A stretch of 64,000 nt of DNA. Origin: Prochlorococcus sp. AG-388-F11. GTDB taxonomy: Bacteria; Cyanobacteriota; Cyanobacteriia; PCC-6307; Cyanobiaceae. The DNA is taken from assembly GCA_003279845.1 (NCBI GenBank), contig QCGP01000002.1, positions 121,228 through 185,227 on the forward strand. The letters are read 5' to 3'. How positions within the stretch are numbered: position 1 is the stretch's first letter; each line of letters begins with the position of its first letter. Positions 48,129 to 57,510 of the stretch are shown piece by piece. Below the pieces are notes generated by a model. The model was not told where the DNA came from, did not search any database, and worked only from the letters and a program-made list of their open reading frames with translations. Position numbers and translations under genes: made by a program.

Positions 48129-50458
48129 CTATTGCACCAAATAAAGCTTCTTCGGAGAGCAATTCCAATAATCTTAAAAAAGATGATTTTCCAAAGACTG
48201 CGCCAGCTGCTTATCCTGTTTTTTTCAGATCTTACAGTAGAAAAACTTCATTTGGCAAAAGGGAAAACTGGAGCGAAGTTGGAGAAAGGAATTTAACGGG
48301 ATTAAAAGAACTAGGAAAACTTTCTGAGGAAGAATTGATCCTAATGAAAGAGATGCAAAGTAACCAAAAAGCCCAACCTTCAGGGAGATGGTTATGGATA
48401 GGCGGAACCCCTTGGATTAATAAGAACCAAAATTTCTCAGGAGCGTACAACTGTACCTCAACAAACTTAATTGATTGGGAAGCCTTCGCATTAATGATGG
48501 ACTTAGCAATGATGGGATGTGGAACAGGTGCAATAATTGAACCTCATTTTATAAACAAACTACCTACGGTTTTAAACAAAATAAATATTAAATCAGTCAG
48601 TGAAGTTGGAATAACTCCTAAAGATCAAAGAGAAGAAAAGTCATCATTAGAAATCAAAGGAAAAGATCTTCACATCAAAGTTGGAGATAGCAGAAGAGGC
48701 TGGGTAGATAGCTATAAATATCTTCTTGAGGCATCAAGTAATGAAAATCTTGAAAGAGAAATTGATGTTTATATAAACTTGGAAGATATTAGACCTGCAG
48801 GAGAATCATTAAAAGGTTTTGGTGGGATGGCAAATCCTATTAAATTGAAAGATCTCTACTCCAGAGTCGCATCACTTCTTGGAAAGGCAATAGGCAGGAA
48901 ATTAAGTACAGTAGAGTGTTGTTTATTAATTGATGAAGCTGCAGTAACTATAGTTGCTGGAAATATAAGAAGAAGTGCTGGAATGAGGCAATTTGCCTCA
49001 GATGATAATGAGGCAGCATCTGCAAAAGAAAATCTATGGAGTCAAGATGCAAATGGTAATTGGAGAATAGATCCTGAAAAGGATGCCCTCAGGATGGCCA
49101 ATCATACCAGGGTTTACCATACAAAACCCACATACCAAACTGTTTTGGATGCCGTAACAAAACAATTCCATTCGGGTGAAGGAGCTATTCAATTTGCTCC
49201 AGAAGCAATCGCAAGATCAAATGCAGATATTCTCAAAGACGATGAATTAAGAAAGGAATTTATTGAGATCTACTCAGAACAAGGTAAGGATGAAGCGAGA
49301 AATTGGATAAATAGTAGTTATGGCCCATTTTCTGAAGAAGAGCTAGATCACAGGATGAGCAGATATGGACTTAACCCCTGTGGGGAGATCTTGGGAAATG
49401 ATTTTCACTGCAATTTAGCTGAAGTTCATTTGAATCAGATTGATCCCGAAAACTTTGAAGATCAAAAAAAGGCTTTCAAAGCTGCAGCTCTTTCTGTAGC
49501 ATGCTTATTGAATCATGAATTTGAAGTTGAGCGTTACAGGAAAAGTAGAGAATATGATCCTATTGTAGGGGTAAGTTTCACTGGCTTTTTTGATTTCTGC
49601 GTCCACGCATTCGGAACACCATGGTTGAAGTGGTGGGAAGCAGGAAGGCCAAATAGCGAAGAAGGGAAGGCCTTCAAAGAAAAGGAAGCCAAATTCTTAG
49701 ATTCTTGGAGAAAGATAGTAAAAGAAACTGTATGGGAATATTGTGATAAGCATAATCTAAGGAGACCAAATAGATGCACAACGGTTCAGCCAGCTGGGAC
49801 TAAAAGTCTTCTTACTGGAGCAGCTCCAGGATGGCATCCTCCAAAAGCTCAAAGATTCATAAGAAGAATAACTTTTCGGAAAAATGATCCAATTGCTTTA
49901 GCTTGCATGGATTATGGTTACTCAGTTGTTCCATCTCAATCGGATAAAGATGAAAAGGGCTGCTTGCTCGATAATCCATTTGATCCAAGATGTACAGAAT
50001 GGCTAGTTGAAATACCTACCGAAGTTAGTTGGGCAAATATAGACGGCGCAGACCAAATAGACATCAATAATTTCTCAGCATTAGCTCAATTTGATTTTTA
50101 CATGCAAGTGCAGAAATTTTACACAGAGCATAATACCTCTGCAACCGTAGAATTCAGAGAAAATGAAATCGAGGATTTAGCTAAGGCTATTCATAATGCA
50201 ATAGAAAATAATGAGGGATACATTTCAGCGGCATTACTAGCTCGATTTAGTGCTAACGCTACTTTCCCGAGATTACCCTTTGAACCAATAAGTAAAGAGG
50301 AATATATATCATTGCAAAATAAAGTAATAGAAAGGAAAGTTAATAACGATTTCTTTGACGCTCTTAATAAATATGATGTTGGAGAACTATCTGAGGCAGG
50401 ACCAGCAGGTTGTGATTCAGATAAGTGCCTGCTTCCTCTGGCTAAACCGAAAGATTAA
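48125..50458 (+). CDS. nrdJ: Adenosylcobalamin-dependent (class II) ribonucleotide reductase
   Basis: A 777-aa monomeric-type ribonucleotide reductase, making deoxyribonucleotides for DNA synthesis with vitamin B12 as radical source. SGAYNCTSTNLIDWEAFALM, ECCLLIDEAAVTIVAGNIRR, GLNPCGEILGNDFHCNLAEV (catalytic Cys loop), TTVQPAGTKSLLTGAAPGWH (phosphate-binding loop) and a C-terminal Cys pair for reduction (AGCDSDKCL). GTG start. Marine picocyanobacteria rely on this O2-independent class. Confidence 0.94.
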   Translation: MTIAPNKASSESNSNNLKKDDFPKTAPAAYPVFFRSYSRKTSFGKRENWSEVGERNLTGLKELGKLSEEELILMKEMQSNQKAQPSGRWLWIGGTPWINKNQNFSGAYNCTSTNLIDWEAFALMMDLAMMGCGTGAIIEPHFINKLPTVLNKINIKSVSEVGITPKDQREEKSSLEIKGKDLHIKVGDSRRGWVDSYKYLLEASSNENLEREIDVYINLEDIRPAGESLKGFGGMANPIKLKDLYSRVASLLGKAIGRKLSTVECCLLIDEAAVTIVAGNIRRSAGMRQFASDDNEAASAKENLWSQDANGNWRIDPEKDALRMANHTRVYHTKPTYQTVLDAVTKQFHSGEGAIQFAPEAIARSNADILKDDELRKEFIEIYSEQGKDEARNWINSSYGPFSEEELDHRMSRYGLNPCGEILGNDFHCNLAEVHLNQIDPENFEDQKKAFKAAALSVACLLNHEFEVERYRKSREYDPIVGVSFTGFFDFCVHAFGTPWLKWWEAGRPNSEEGKAFKEKEAKFLDSWRKIVKETVWEYCDKHNLRRPNRCTTVQPAGTKSLLTGAAPGWHPPKAQRFIRRITFRKNDPIALACMDYGYSVVPSQSDKDEKGCLLDNPFDPRCTEWLVEIPTEVSWANIDGADQIDINNFSALAQFDFYMQVQKFYTEHNTSATVEFRENEIEDLAKAIHNAIENNEGYISAALLARFSANATFPRLPFEPISKEEYISLQNKVIERKVNNDFFDALNKYDVGELSEAGPAGCDSDKCLLPLAKPKD

Positions 50459-50546
50459 GTTTTAAATAATTTGTAAATAAAAAATATAAATTAGTTTTTA
50501 AAAATTTAATTTATGGCTACCTCTTTAATAGGGACATAAATTATCT

Positions 50547-50813
50547 ATGACATTAAGTTTAAATATTGGGAACTTATTTAATGATTCCTCTAGTAATGCT
50601 CTAGTGGATGAGCTAAGAAAAAGAACCTCAGAAGAAGAAATATTAGACTTTGAAGAAAAATTCAACTCCAAAAATGAAAAAAATCTACATATTTATATAT
50701 GTAGATTACTAAAAAATAGATCAATATCCAGAGGGCTTGCCTCTAAATGGTTAGTGACAATAATCAAAAACAAAGAGTCAAAAATTAATGTTTTGCAAAA
50801 ATTAAATAATTAA
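50547..50813 (+). CDS. Hypothetical protein, 88 aa
   Basis: Starts MTLSLNIGNLFNDSSSNALV; helical, charged, with NLHIYICRLLKNRSISRGLA. Soluble. The stop overlaps the convergent 64-aa gene. Likely a conserved picocyanobacterial protein; function is unknown. Confidence 0.6.
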   Translation: MTLSLNIGNLFNDSSSNALVDELRKRTSEEEILDFEEKFNSKNEKNLHIYICRLLKNRSISRGLASKWLVTIIKNKESKINVLQKLNN

Positions 50814-51004
50814 GTAAGCGCTGAAAGTTTCCAAAGAGCGATTCCAAAAATGGAGAATCCCATAATAAAAGTAAAAGCCAAAGCATTTACCAATTGAACC
50901 TTATCATTCATTCTGTTAGCGAATGGTAGAAATTGAGCAAATAATGGAGTTTCTTCAACTATTGCAGATTTTTTTACTGTAGGTTTTTTGCTTCTAGAAA
51001 ACAT
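50810..51004 (-). CDS. Single-pass membrane protein, 64 aa
   Basis: Starts MFSRSKKPTVKKSAIVEETP, with one helix near the C-terminus (NALAFTFIMGFSIFGIALWK). The basic N-terminus would face the cytoplasm. The style is that of small thylakoid or plasma-membrane proteins; no specific photosystem subunit is recognised. Confidence 0.6.
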   Translation of the reverse strand: MFSRSKKPTVKKSAIVEETPLFAQFLPFANRMNDKVQLVNALAFTFIMGFSIFGIALWKLSALT

Positions 51005-51231
51005 AAAACAAATTTTATAATCCTAAGAATTTTACATTTAAAAGTTCATTAAATTAAAAATACTTCTCAAAAACGAACAAAATGTAACCTGCAAGAAAAT
51101 ATATAAAGATAAAAATAAATATTTTTAATAGGAGCCTAATTTCATCATTAAAATATTAAGTTTATTTTTAAAGACCTAGACAAATAATTTTCTTAGATGT
51201 TAATATTAAATTGTAGCAACCACTACCAAAA

Positions 51232-51306
51232 CGTTCAACTTGCATATAGCAAGCTGCAAATCGACTTAAGCCATGGAACGGGGACTTAAGCGAAACCGGA
51301 GCTTAA
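51232..51306 (+). promoter_or_regulatory. Glutamine-II (downstream-peptide) riboswitch
   Basis: P1 CGTTC (51232-51236) pairs with GAACG (51276-51280), enclosing a hairpin CTTGC/GCAAG (51239-51253). CTTAAG at 51265-51270 can pair with CTTAAG at 51285-51290 as a pseudoknot. The latter segment can instead pair with GCTTAA (51301-51306), hiding the GGAG ribosome site at 51298-51301. The layout and the short peptide that follows match the downstream-peptide RNA of marine cyanobacteria, which binds glutamine. Confidence 0.75.
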
Positions 51307-51308
51307 AA

Positions 51309-51410
51309 ATGACTCTAATTTACAGAGGACAAAAGTACGTCCAGAACAAAGAAGCAGCTAAGAAGCAGCATAACGAACTAACCTACAGAGGGAAAGCTTA
51401 TACAAGCTAG
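51309..51410 (+). CDS. DUF4278-type peptide, 33 aa, riboswitch-controlled
   Basis: MTLIYRGQKYVQNKEAAKKQ, then HNELTYRGKAYTS. The paired LxYRGxxY motifs are the DUF4278 signature of short cyanobacterial peptides. It starts 3 bp after the riboswitch and is followed by a strong terminator, so it is a self-contained unit, likely linked to nitrogen status. The function of the peptide is unknown. Confidence 0.8.
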   Translation: MTLIYRGQKYVQNKEAAKKQHNELTYRGKAYTS

Positions 51411-51429
51411 TTCGATTATTAATAAATAA

Positions 51430-51456
51430 AAAAGCCACCTTTAGTGGCTTTTTTAT
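51430..51456 (+). terminator. Terminator of the DUF4278 peptide transcript
   Basis: AAGCCAC, loop CTTTA, GTGGCTT, then a run of T. It lies 20 bp past the stop. The 300 bp that follow (51457-51758) contain no gene or structure I can support. Confidence 0.85.
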
Positions 51457-51758
51457 TGTCCAATCTAAAATTAGATATCATATTTTTTGAAAATAGAATT
51501 AATGAAAGTAAAATCAACACTCTAGATTTTAATACTAAATACTATTTCCTTGAGAAATTTTATATATTTCATGCTTCTTCTTAATTTCCTCCAAAAAGGT
51601 ATTTAAGTTTGAAAGGCATTTAGTAATCACTTTAATTCATCTATTAAATTGCTTTTATTAAGTGATTAAACAAAATACGCTCAAGAAAACAAATTACTAA
51701 ATACTCGCCTTAAGCATTTAATTTATATGCTTTAATAGCTTCTAAAGATTTGATAACA

Positions 51759-51923
51759 ATGACAGACCAAAAACCCCTATTTAAAGCTCCCTATGACATA
51801 AAAGACGTATCGGCTCTTTTCTTGATAGTAGCTTTTGTTTTAATATTGGCTGCAGTCTTCGGTAATAATTTATTTGGTTTATTTCAAGACAGCTTTAATT
51901 TTGGTTCAATTCCAAGAAATTGA
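51759..51923 (+). CDS. Single-pass membrane protein, 54 aa
   Basis: Starts MTDQKPLFKAPYDIKDVSAL; helix ALFLIVAFVLILAAVFG; polar tail FNFGSIPRN. A conserved-looking short picocyanobacterial membrane protein with a hairpin right behind it. Function is unknown. Confidence 0.6.
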   Translation: MTDQKPLFKAPYDIKDVSALFLIVAFVLILAAVFGNNLFGLFQDSFNFGSIPRN

Positions 51924-51941
51924 ATTAGTCATAAAAAATTA

Positions 51942-51966
51942 ACCTTAATCATCATCAGATTAAGGT
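51942..51966. terminator. Hairpin between the 54-aa gene and the MoxR operon
   Basis: ACCTTAATC (51942-51950) and GATTAAGGT (51958-51966) form a 9-bp stem with a 7-nt loop. A-rich sequence precedes and weakly T-rich sequence follows, so it may stop transcription in either direction. Confidence 0.45.
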
Positions 51967-52068
51967 AATGTGATTTTAAATATCTTTATTGTTTAGTTTA
52001 TACATTGATTTTTTTGGCAGAATATACATGAAGACAAATTGATTTGAATTAATCATCTGGTATTTGAT

Positions 52069-52965
52069 ATGGAAAAAAAAATAAAATTTTTAATTTCTGA
52101 ATTAAATAAAGTAATTATTGGGAATGAAGAAAATATTTTATTATCTATTATATGCTTATTTGCTGGAGGGAATTTATTAATAGAAGATTTACCCGGTTCA
52201 GGTAAATCAACACTAGCAAGAGCTTTAGCAAAATGTTTTGGATTAGATTTTAAAACAATACACTTCACCAACGACCTCCTACCATCTGATCTGATTGGGA
52301 TTAATATTTTCAATTCAAAAGAATCAAAATTCCAATTCGAACCTGGTCCACTTTTTAGTAATATTTTATTAGCCGATGAAATAAATAGGGCTAGCCCAAG
52401 GACTCAAAGTGCTCTTTTAGAGGCTATGAATAATAAAGAAATTAGTATTGATGGGTACACAAAGAAATTGCCATTTCCTTTTTTTGTAATAGCTTCCCAA
52501 AATCCTAATTATCAAATTGGGACTTCACCATTACCTGAATCACAATTAGATAGATTTCTAATGAGGATTTCATTAGGAAAACCTACAAAAGAAGCAGAGA
52601 AAGAAATTTTAAAAGGGAAAAATATTAATCCTGATGATCTTGATGTGATTTTATCAATGGAAGAGCTAATTCAAATCCAAGAACATGTCTTAAAATTTCA
52701 TGCATCAGAAGAAATTTATGATTATATTCTAGAGCTTACTTCTGAGTCCAGAAAATTAAACTCTGGGGGATTAAGCACTAGAGCAGCTAAAGGCATACTA
52801 AATGCTTCAAAATCATGTGCATTTCTAAATGGCTCAACAACAATATTGCCTGATCATGTTCAATTTATTTTCAGTTCAGTTGCTGAACATCGACTAGACA
52901 ATGGCAACAAAGAAAATAATTCATTTTCAGCAGATATCATAAATGAAGTTGATGCAATTCGTTAG
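52069..52965 (+). CDS. MoxR-type AAA+ ATPase
   Basis: A 298-aa AAA+ protein: Walker A LIEDLPGSGKSTLARAL, NILLADEINRASPRTQSALL (Walker B and sensor), FFVIASQNPNYQIGTSPLPE (sensor 1), STRAAKGILNA (sensor 2). MoxR ATPases act as chaperones for metal-protein maturation. It overlaps the DUF58 gene by 23 bp, the usual MoxR/DUF58/transglutaminase arrangement. Confidence 0.92.
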   Translation: MEKKIKFLISELNKVIIGNEENILLSIICLFAGGNLLIEDLPGSGKSTLARALAKCFGLDFKTIHFTNDLLPSDLIGINIFNSKESKFQFEPGPLFSNILLADEINRASPRTQSALLEAMNNKEISIDGYTKKLPFPFFVIASQNPNYQIGTSPLPESQLDRFLMRISLGKPTKEAEKEILKGKNINPDDLDVILSMEELIQIQEHVLKFHASEEIYDYILELTSESRKLNSGGLSTRAAKGILNASKSCAFLNGSTTILPDHVQFIFSSVAEHRLDNGNKENNSFSADIINEVDAIR

Positions 52966-53887
52966 TAATAAAAAATGGTTCCTTAAAAGATTTTCTAGAA
53001 GATCTACAAGTATTAAATTAGGTTATAAAAACCTATATATATTTCCTAATAAATTTGGATTTTATTGGATTCTCGCATCTTTATTATTATTTATTTTAGG
53101 GACTAATTTAGAATCAAACATAACCATATTAATATCTTATTTAATGGGCGTAATAGTAATAATTAATTTATTTCTGACTCATTTTAATCTCCATGGTCTT
53201 GAAATAAATGTCAGACCTCAAGAAATTAGTTTTGCGGAATCACCTATACGGTACAAATTAATTTTTAAATCAAAAATCTTAAGAAACAATATACTATTGA
53301 AATTTCTAAATGATAATAGTACCCCTTTAAAAATCGAACGAATTCAAGGTGAAACATCTCAATTTGTTAATTTTAAAGAGAAGCAGAGAGGTGTTTTTTA
53401 TCCTGAATTAATTTATGGAAAGTCATCATCTCCAATGTCTCTTTTTAACTGTTGGTTCTATTGGAGACCTAAAAGGAAAATTATAGTTGCACCTAAACTA
53501 AATAATAAGACTAATATTTTTTTCAACAACTCTAATATTGATGGACGAAGTAAGTCTCGAGATGAAACTGGAGATGATTTTTCTTACCTTAAGAATTACA
53601 GAAAAGGAGAAAGCAAATCGTCTATAGATTGGAAATCTTATGCCAGAACAAATAATCTTTCCTCAAAGGAATTCACCAACTCAAATTCAGATATTAAATT
53701 ATTAAAATTAAATATTGATGCCCCCCTAGAAGAAGCTCTTCAAGATTTATGCTATCAAATTAATAAAGAATATATAAATCGCAGTTTTTATTCAGTAGAT
53801 CTACAAAATGGCATTTTTATAGGGATAAGTACCGGTTATAACCATTATCGATCATGCCTAATATCTCTAGCAAAATACAAAAGATGA
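52943..53887 (+). CDS. DUF58 domain protein
   Basis: A 314-aa protein with two N-terminal helices (FYWILASLLLFILGTNL, ITILISYLMGVIVIINLFL) and the DUF58 block DDFSYLKNYRKGESKSSIDW with its conserved Arg-x-Gly and Trp. DUF58 proteins are partners of MoxR ATPases. Overlaps its neighbours at both ends. Confidence 0.85.
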   Translation: MKLMQFVSNKKWFLKRFSRRSTSIKLGYKNLYIFPNKFGFYWILASLLLFILGTNLESNITILISYLMGVIVIINLFLTHFNLHGLEINVRPQEISFAESPIRYKLIFKSKILRNNILLKFLNDNSTPLKIERIQGETSQFVNFKEKQRGVFYPELIYGKSSSPMSLFNCWFYWRPKRKIIVAPKLNNKTNIFFNNSNIDGRSKSRDETGDDFSYLKNYRKGESKSSIDWKSYARTNNLSSKEFTNSNSDIKLLKLNIDAPLEEALQDLCYQINKEYINRSFYSVDLQNGIFIGISTGYNHYRSCLISLAKYKR

Positions 53888-55836
53888 AAAATTACCTAAA
53901 GATAATTTTTCTAACATATTTCTTATTAAGTATTCAATTAATAGTCTCAAATAATTTATTTATTATTGTTATTTTCTTTTTTATAATAAATTTTTATTTT
54001 TTAAAAAAAAGAAAAGAGCAAAAAGTGCTCAATAAAATTACATTTATCGAATTAATAGGCTGGTTTATCAATACTTATATAGTTCTTTTAAATGATATAA
54101 GTCTTTGGTTTTTAGCTTTATGTAATCTTATATGGTTACTTACATCAATAAAAATTATTGAAGCTCGAAATTTCATATGTGTCAAAAATTCTGTAATATT
54201 TTTGTTTATTAGTATTGGAACTAGCTCTCTGTTTAATCAAAATATCTATTTTAATTTAATATATTTACTTTCTAGCTTTTTATTAATTTATAGTCTTTTG
54301 ATTCTAAACAGTTTTGAAGAGACTAGGATTTTCAAACAATTAATAATTCTAATATCTTTTATACCTTTAACTTTTATTACTTATATCTATCTTCCAAAAA
54401 TAAATCCTTGGCTAAATTTAAATCCTAATTTAATCAGTCAAACTGGTTTAAATAACAAATTAAAGCCTGGAGATATTAGTTCGCTAGTCCAAAATGAGGA
54501 ATTAGTGGGAAGAGTATTTTTTGAAAATGAAATACCAAAACCTAGCAAAAGATATTGGAGAGTCTTTGTCCTAGATAGATTTGAGAATAACATTTGGTAT
54601 GAAACTCAATTCAATAACAAAATTTATGAGAAAGAAGATTTAATTTCAGTAAACAAAAAGAATCCAGAATTAAATAATTTTGAAAATTGGATATTAGAAC
54701 CAAACTATAAAAGAAATTTACCTTGGAGTGGTGAAGGTTATCCTAATATAAAAAAATTGGATGTCTCTTCAGAAGGAATACTATTAGCTAATGAACCTGT
54801 CAAGAAAAAAATACAATATAAAATTATAAAAAATAAAAGTTACTGGAGAAATAATTTCCCCAAATTAACAGATAAAAATATTGATAAGGGCCAAAATAAA
54901 TTATTAAATGAAATTGGTCAAAAATGGGCAAATGAGTCTTCTAGTAGAGAAGAGATAATCTCAAAAGCGGAATATTTTTTTAGAAATAATGGTTTCAAAT
55001 ATACAATCAGTCCTGGCTTAATGAACAAGAAAAATCCTTATGATGATTTTCTTTTTAAAAAAAAATCAGGATTTTGCGAACATTATGCAGGCAGTTTCTC
55101 ATTGTTAATGCGAGCAGCTAATATTCCTTCAAGAGTTGTGGTTGGTTATCAAGGCGGGCAAATTTTAAAAAATATTAATGAAGAAAATTATCTTTTAATA
55201 GATAATAGTTACGCTCATGCCTGGAGTGAAATTTGGCTAGAAGATATAGGTTGGAAGAGAATCGACCCTACTGAATGGGTCGCCCGCGAACGTATTCATA
55301 ATTCAAATTTAATTTTTAAAAAGAAAAATCTTTTTAAAAAGATATCTGGCAATCTTCGAGTAGTTTTCTATAACAATTTTCCTAATTTCGAAATTGGATT
55401 GAATAATTTTTTAAATCAAATAAATCTGAAACTAAATCCAATTATTTTTTCTAAAAATATAATTATTAATAGATTGGTAACTTTTGGATTATTTATTATT
55501 AGTTTAATAATTTCAGTAAATTTAATATTATTTAAGAACAAACCAAATCACAATAAAGACATTTTTAAACTAAGTATTTGTTTGTATTTAAATGTCCTAG
55601 GTTCATATAAATATAAAATTAAATCTGGTGAGACTTTAAAACATTTTTCAAAAAAACTAGCTCTAGAATTTCCATCAATATCAACTAATATTTTCAGAAT
55701 TTCAAATTTATACAATAATCTCCGATTTAATGAACCCAAAGCCAATATTAAAATATTTAGTTTATTATTGTATTTATTAGCATTAGAAATAAAAGTATTA
55801 ATCTATATTTTGTTTAATTCAAAAACTTCAACCTAG
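53854..55836 (+). CDS. TgpA-like membrane transglutaminase/protease
   Basis: A 660-aa protein: about six N-terminal helices, a periplasmic transglutaminase-like domain with KKSGFCEHYAGSFSLLMRAA (Cys), DNSYAHAWSEIWLEDIGWKR (His) and IDPTEWVA (Asp), then a C-terminal helix and a cytoplasmic tail. The Cys-His-Asp triad is complete. Third gene of the MoxR operon. Probably processes or crosslinks envelope proteins. Confidence 0.88.
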   Translation: MPNISSKIQKMKNYLKIIFLTYFLLSIQLIVSNNLFIIVIFFFIINFYFLKKRKEQKVLNKITFIELIGWFINTYIVLLNDISLWFLALCNLIWLLTSIKIIEARNFICVKNSVIFLFISIGTSSLFNQNIYFNLIYLLSSFLLIYSLLILNSFEETRIFKQLIILISFIPLTFITYIYLPKINPWLNLNPNLISQTGLNNKLKPGDISSLVQNEELVGRVFFENEIPKPSKRYWRVFVLDRFENNIWYETQFNNKIYEKEDLISVNKKNPELNNFENWILEPNYKRNLPWSGEGYPNIKKLDVSSEGILLANEPVKKKIQYKIIKNKSYWRNNFPKLTDKNIDKGQNKLLNEIGQKWANESSSREEIISKAEYFFRNNGFKYTISPGLMNKKNPYDDFLFKKKSGFCEHYAGSFSLLMRAANIPSRVVVGYQGGQILKNINEENYLLIDNSYAHAWSEIWLEDIGWKRIDPTEWVARERIHNSNLIFKKKNLFKKISGNLRVVFYNNFPNFEIGLNNFLNQINLKLNPIIFSKNIIINRLVTFGLFIISLIISVNLILFKNKPNHNKDIFKLSICLYLNVLGSYKYKIKSGETLKHFSKKLALEFPSISTNIFRISNLYNNLRFNEPKANIKIFSLLLYLLALEIKVLIYILFNSKTST

Positions 55837-55870
55837 TTAAAAATTTTTATGTTTTGAGAAATTTGCTTCA

Positions 55871-56581
55871 ATGAGATATAAAAAAAGTACAACTATTTTT
55901 TCTTTAATTTTTTTCATTTTATTATTAATTTGCTCTTATCGATTATCAACACCAAAGGTAGTAAAGAAAAATAAAATTTTCAGCACAGAATCATTGAATA
56001 CTATCAATATTAAAAATTTATTGAATGACTTATTGGATGAGGATAAAAAATTAATCCCAGTTAAGAAGTTGTCAAAAGAGGGACAACCATATTACATTTT
56101 TCCTAAATTAATTGGAGAAAAAAATTTAACTCTTTTTGAGATTGAAAATTGGGTTAATAAGGGATCTGAATTCTTTAAAGAAGATAGAAAAAAGATAAAA
56201 AGTATTTTAATAACGCTTAATAAACTTGAAATTAATTCTGAAATCATAAAAATACATAATGGAGCTTTAGGACTTTGGGTACCATCTGAAAAAACTATTT
56301 TTATAGATGAAAAAGTTATAAAAATGGGATCAAGAATATTTTTAGATGTATTGAGTCATGAATCAATTCATGTAGCACAAAGTTGTTTTGCAGGATCTAA
56401 GGAAAGTTATCCAAAAAGGATAGGATTACCTTTAGAGTTTTCTAAAAAATTAGAATTAAATTTATCTCATAAACTTTATAATTCTAATTCTAAAGAAGAA
56501 ATATTTATTGAGAGAGAAGCTTTTTCTTATTCGAAAGTAGAGGGCAGTGCAATCAAACTTTTGGATAAATTTTGTTCATAG
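55871..56581 (+). CDS. Membrane-anchored protein with HExxH motif, 236 aa
   Basis: The N-terminal helix FSLIFFILLLICSYRL is a membrane anchor. Near residue 165, FLDVLSHESIHVAQSCFAGS carries HExxH in a DUF4157-like HVAQ context, and FIEREAFSYSKV later could give the third zinc ligand Glu. This suggests a zincin-like metallopeptidase in the periplasm. It follows the transglutaminase gene by 34 bp and may belong to the same unit. Confidence 0.6.
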   Translation: MRYKKSTTIFSLIFFILLLICSYRLSTPKVVKKNKIFSTESLNTINIKNLLNDLLDEDKKLIPVKKLSKEGQPYYIFPKLIGEKNLTLFEIENWVNKGSEFFKEDRKKIKSILITLNKLEINSEIIKIHNGALGLWVPSEKTIFIDEKVIKMGSRIFLDVLSHESIHVAQSCFAGSKESYPKRIGLPLEFSKKLELNLSHKLYNSNSKEEIFIEREAFSYSKVEGSAIKLLDKFCS

Positions 56582-56598
56582 AAAATATAATTTAAGTT

Positions 56599-57429
56599 TT
56601 AAAAACGAAAAATATTTTGGATCAGTAATTGATTTCCAAAAAACCAAACAGATAAGCCGCCTAAAGATAAGAATGGTGCAAAAGGAATTAATTGATCTTT
56701 TTTAATTAATTTCAATTTCAAAGCAACTAATATACAAATTGCAGCAAATATATAGGTTATTCCAATAGAAAGGACGATCCCAAAGGGGCCTAACCATAAA
56801 GCTAATAATGAAACTAATTTTGAATCCCCTTTCCCTAAGGCATCTTTTCTATAAAAATATTTTGCTGAAATCCTTATAAACTCGAAAATTATATAAGATA
56901 AAAAACATGCCAAAGAACATTCCACAAATAAGCTTGACTTGTAAGGATTACTTATTATTTGAGCAAAAAACAAATTCAAACCTCCCATTATGAATCCCAA
57001 ATTTATAAGAGACTGTGGGATCCATAAATGTATGAAATCAATAAAGCTAATAACAAAAAGTAAGGACAAAAAAAACCAACTAAAAATATTTTGGAAATAA
57101 TCTAATTCGAATCCACTAAAATTTCTAAAAGAATAAAGATATGGACTTGAATAACTAAAAAGAACAAATAATATGCCTGTTGAAAACTCAATAATTGGAT
57201 ATCTGAAACTTATTTCTGTATTACAGCCAGTACAACGGCCTCTTTGGATTAACCAGCTAATTAACGGTATATTTTCTTTCCAAGTGATCATTTTCTTGCA
57301 TTTAGGGCAAAAACTTCTTGGACTTATTAAAGAAATTTTTCTTGGCAACCTAAATACAATTACATTTAGAAAGCTTCCAATACAAATACCAATTAAAAAG
57401 TAATTTAGTGTATTAATTAAGCTAAACAT
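56599..57429 (-). CDS. pilD: Prepilin peptidase / N-methyltransferase
   Basis: A 276-aa membrane enzyme that cleaves prepilin leaders. SFLNVIVFRLPR, two zinc CxxC pairs (FCPKCKKMI, GRCTGCNTEI), FISFIDFIHLWIP (first catalytic Asp) and GKGDSKLVSLLALWLGPFGI (second Asp region GxGDxK). Transcribed away from the prepilin genes it serves. Confidence 0.93.
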   Translation of the reverse strand: MFSLINTLNYFLIGICIGSFLNVIVFRLPRKISLISPRSFCPKCKKMITWKENIPLISWLIQRGRCTGCNTEISFRYPIIEFSTGILFVLFSYSSPYLYSFRNFSGFELDYFQNIFSWFFLSLLFVISFIDFIHLWIPQSLINLGFIMGGLNLFFAQIISNPYKSSLFVECSLACFLSYIIFEFIRISAKYFYRKDALGKGDSKLVSLLALWLGPFGIVLSIGITYIFAAICILVALKLKLIKKDQLIPFAPFLSLGGLSVWFFGNQLLIQNIFRF

Positions 57430-57510
57430 ATTATTAAATTATTAAAAAGTTGTTCTTTGTGTTGTTATTGTATATAATTTTGGAATCTCACATTAATTTT
57501 TCTGTCTATT

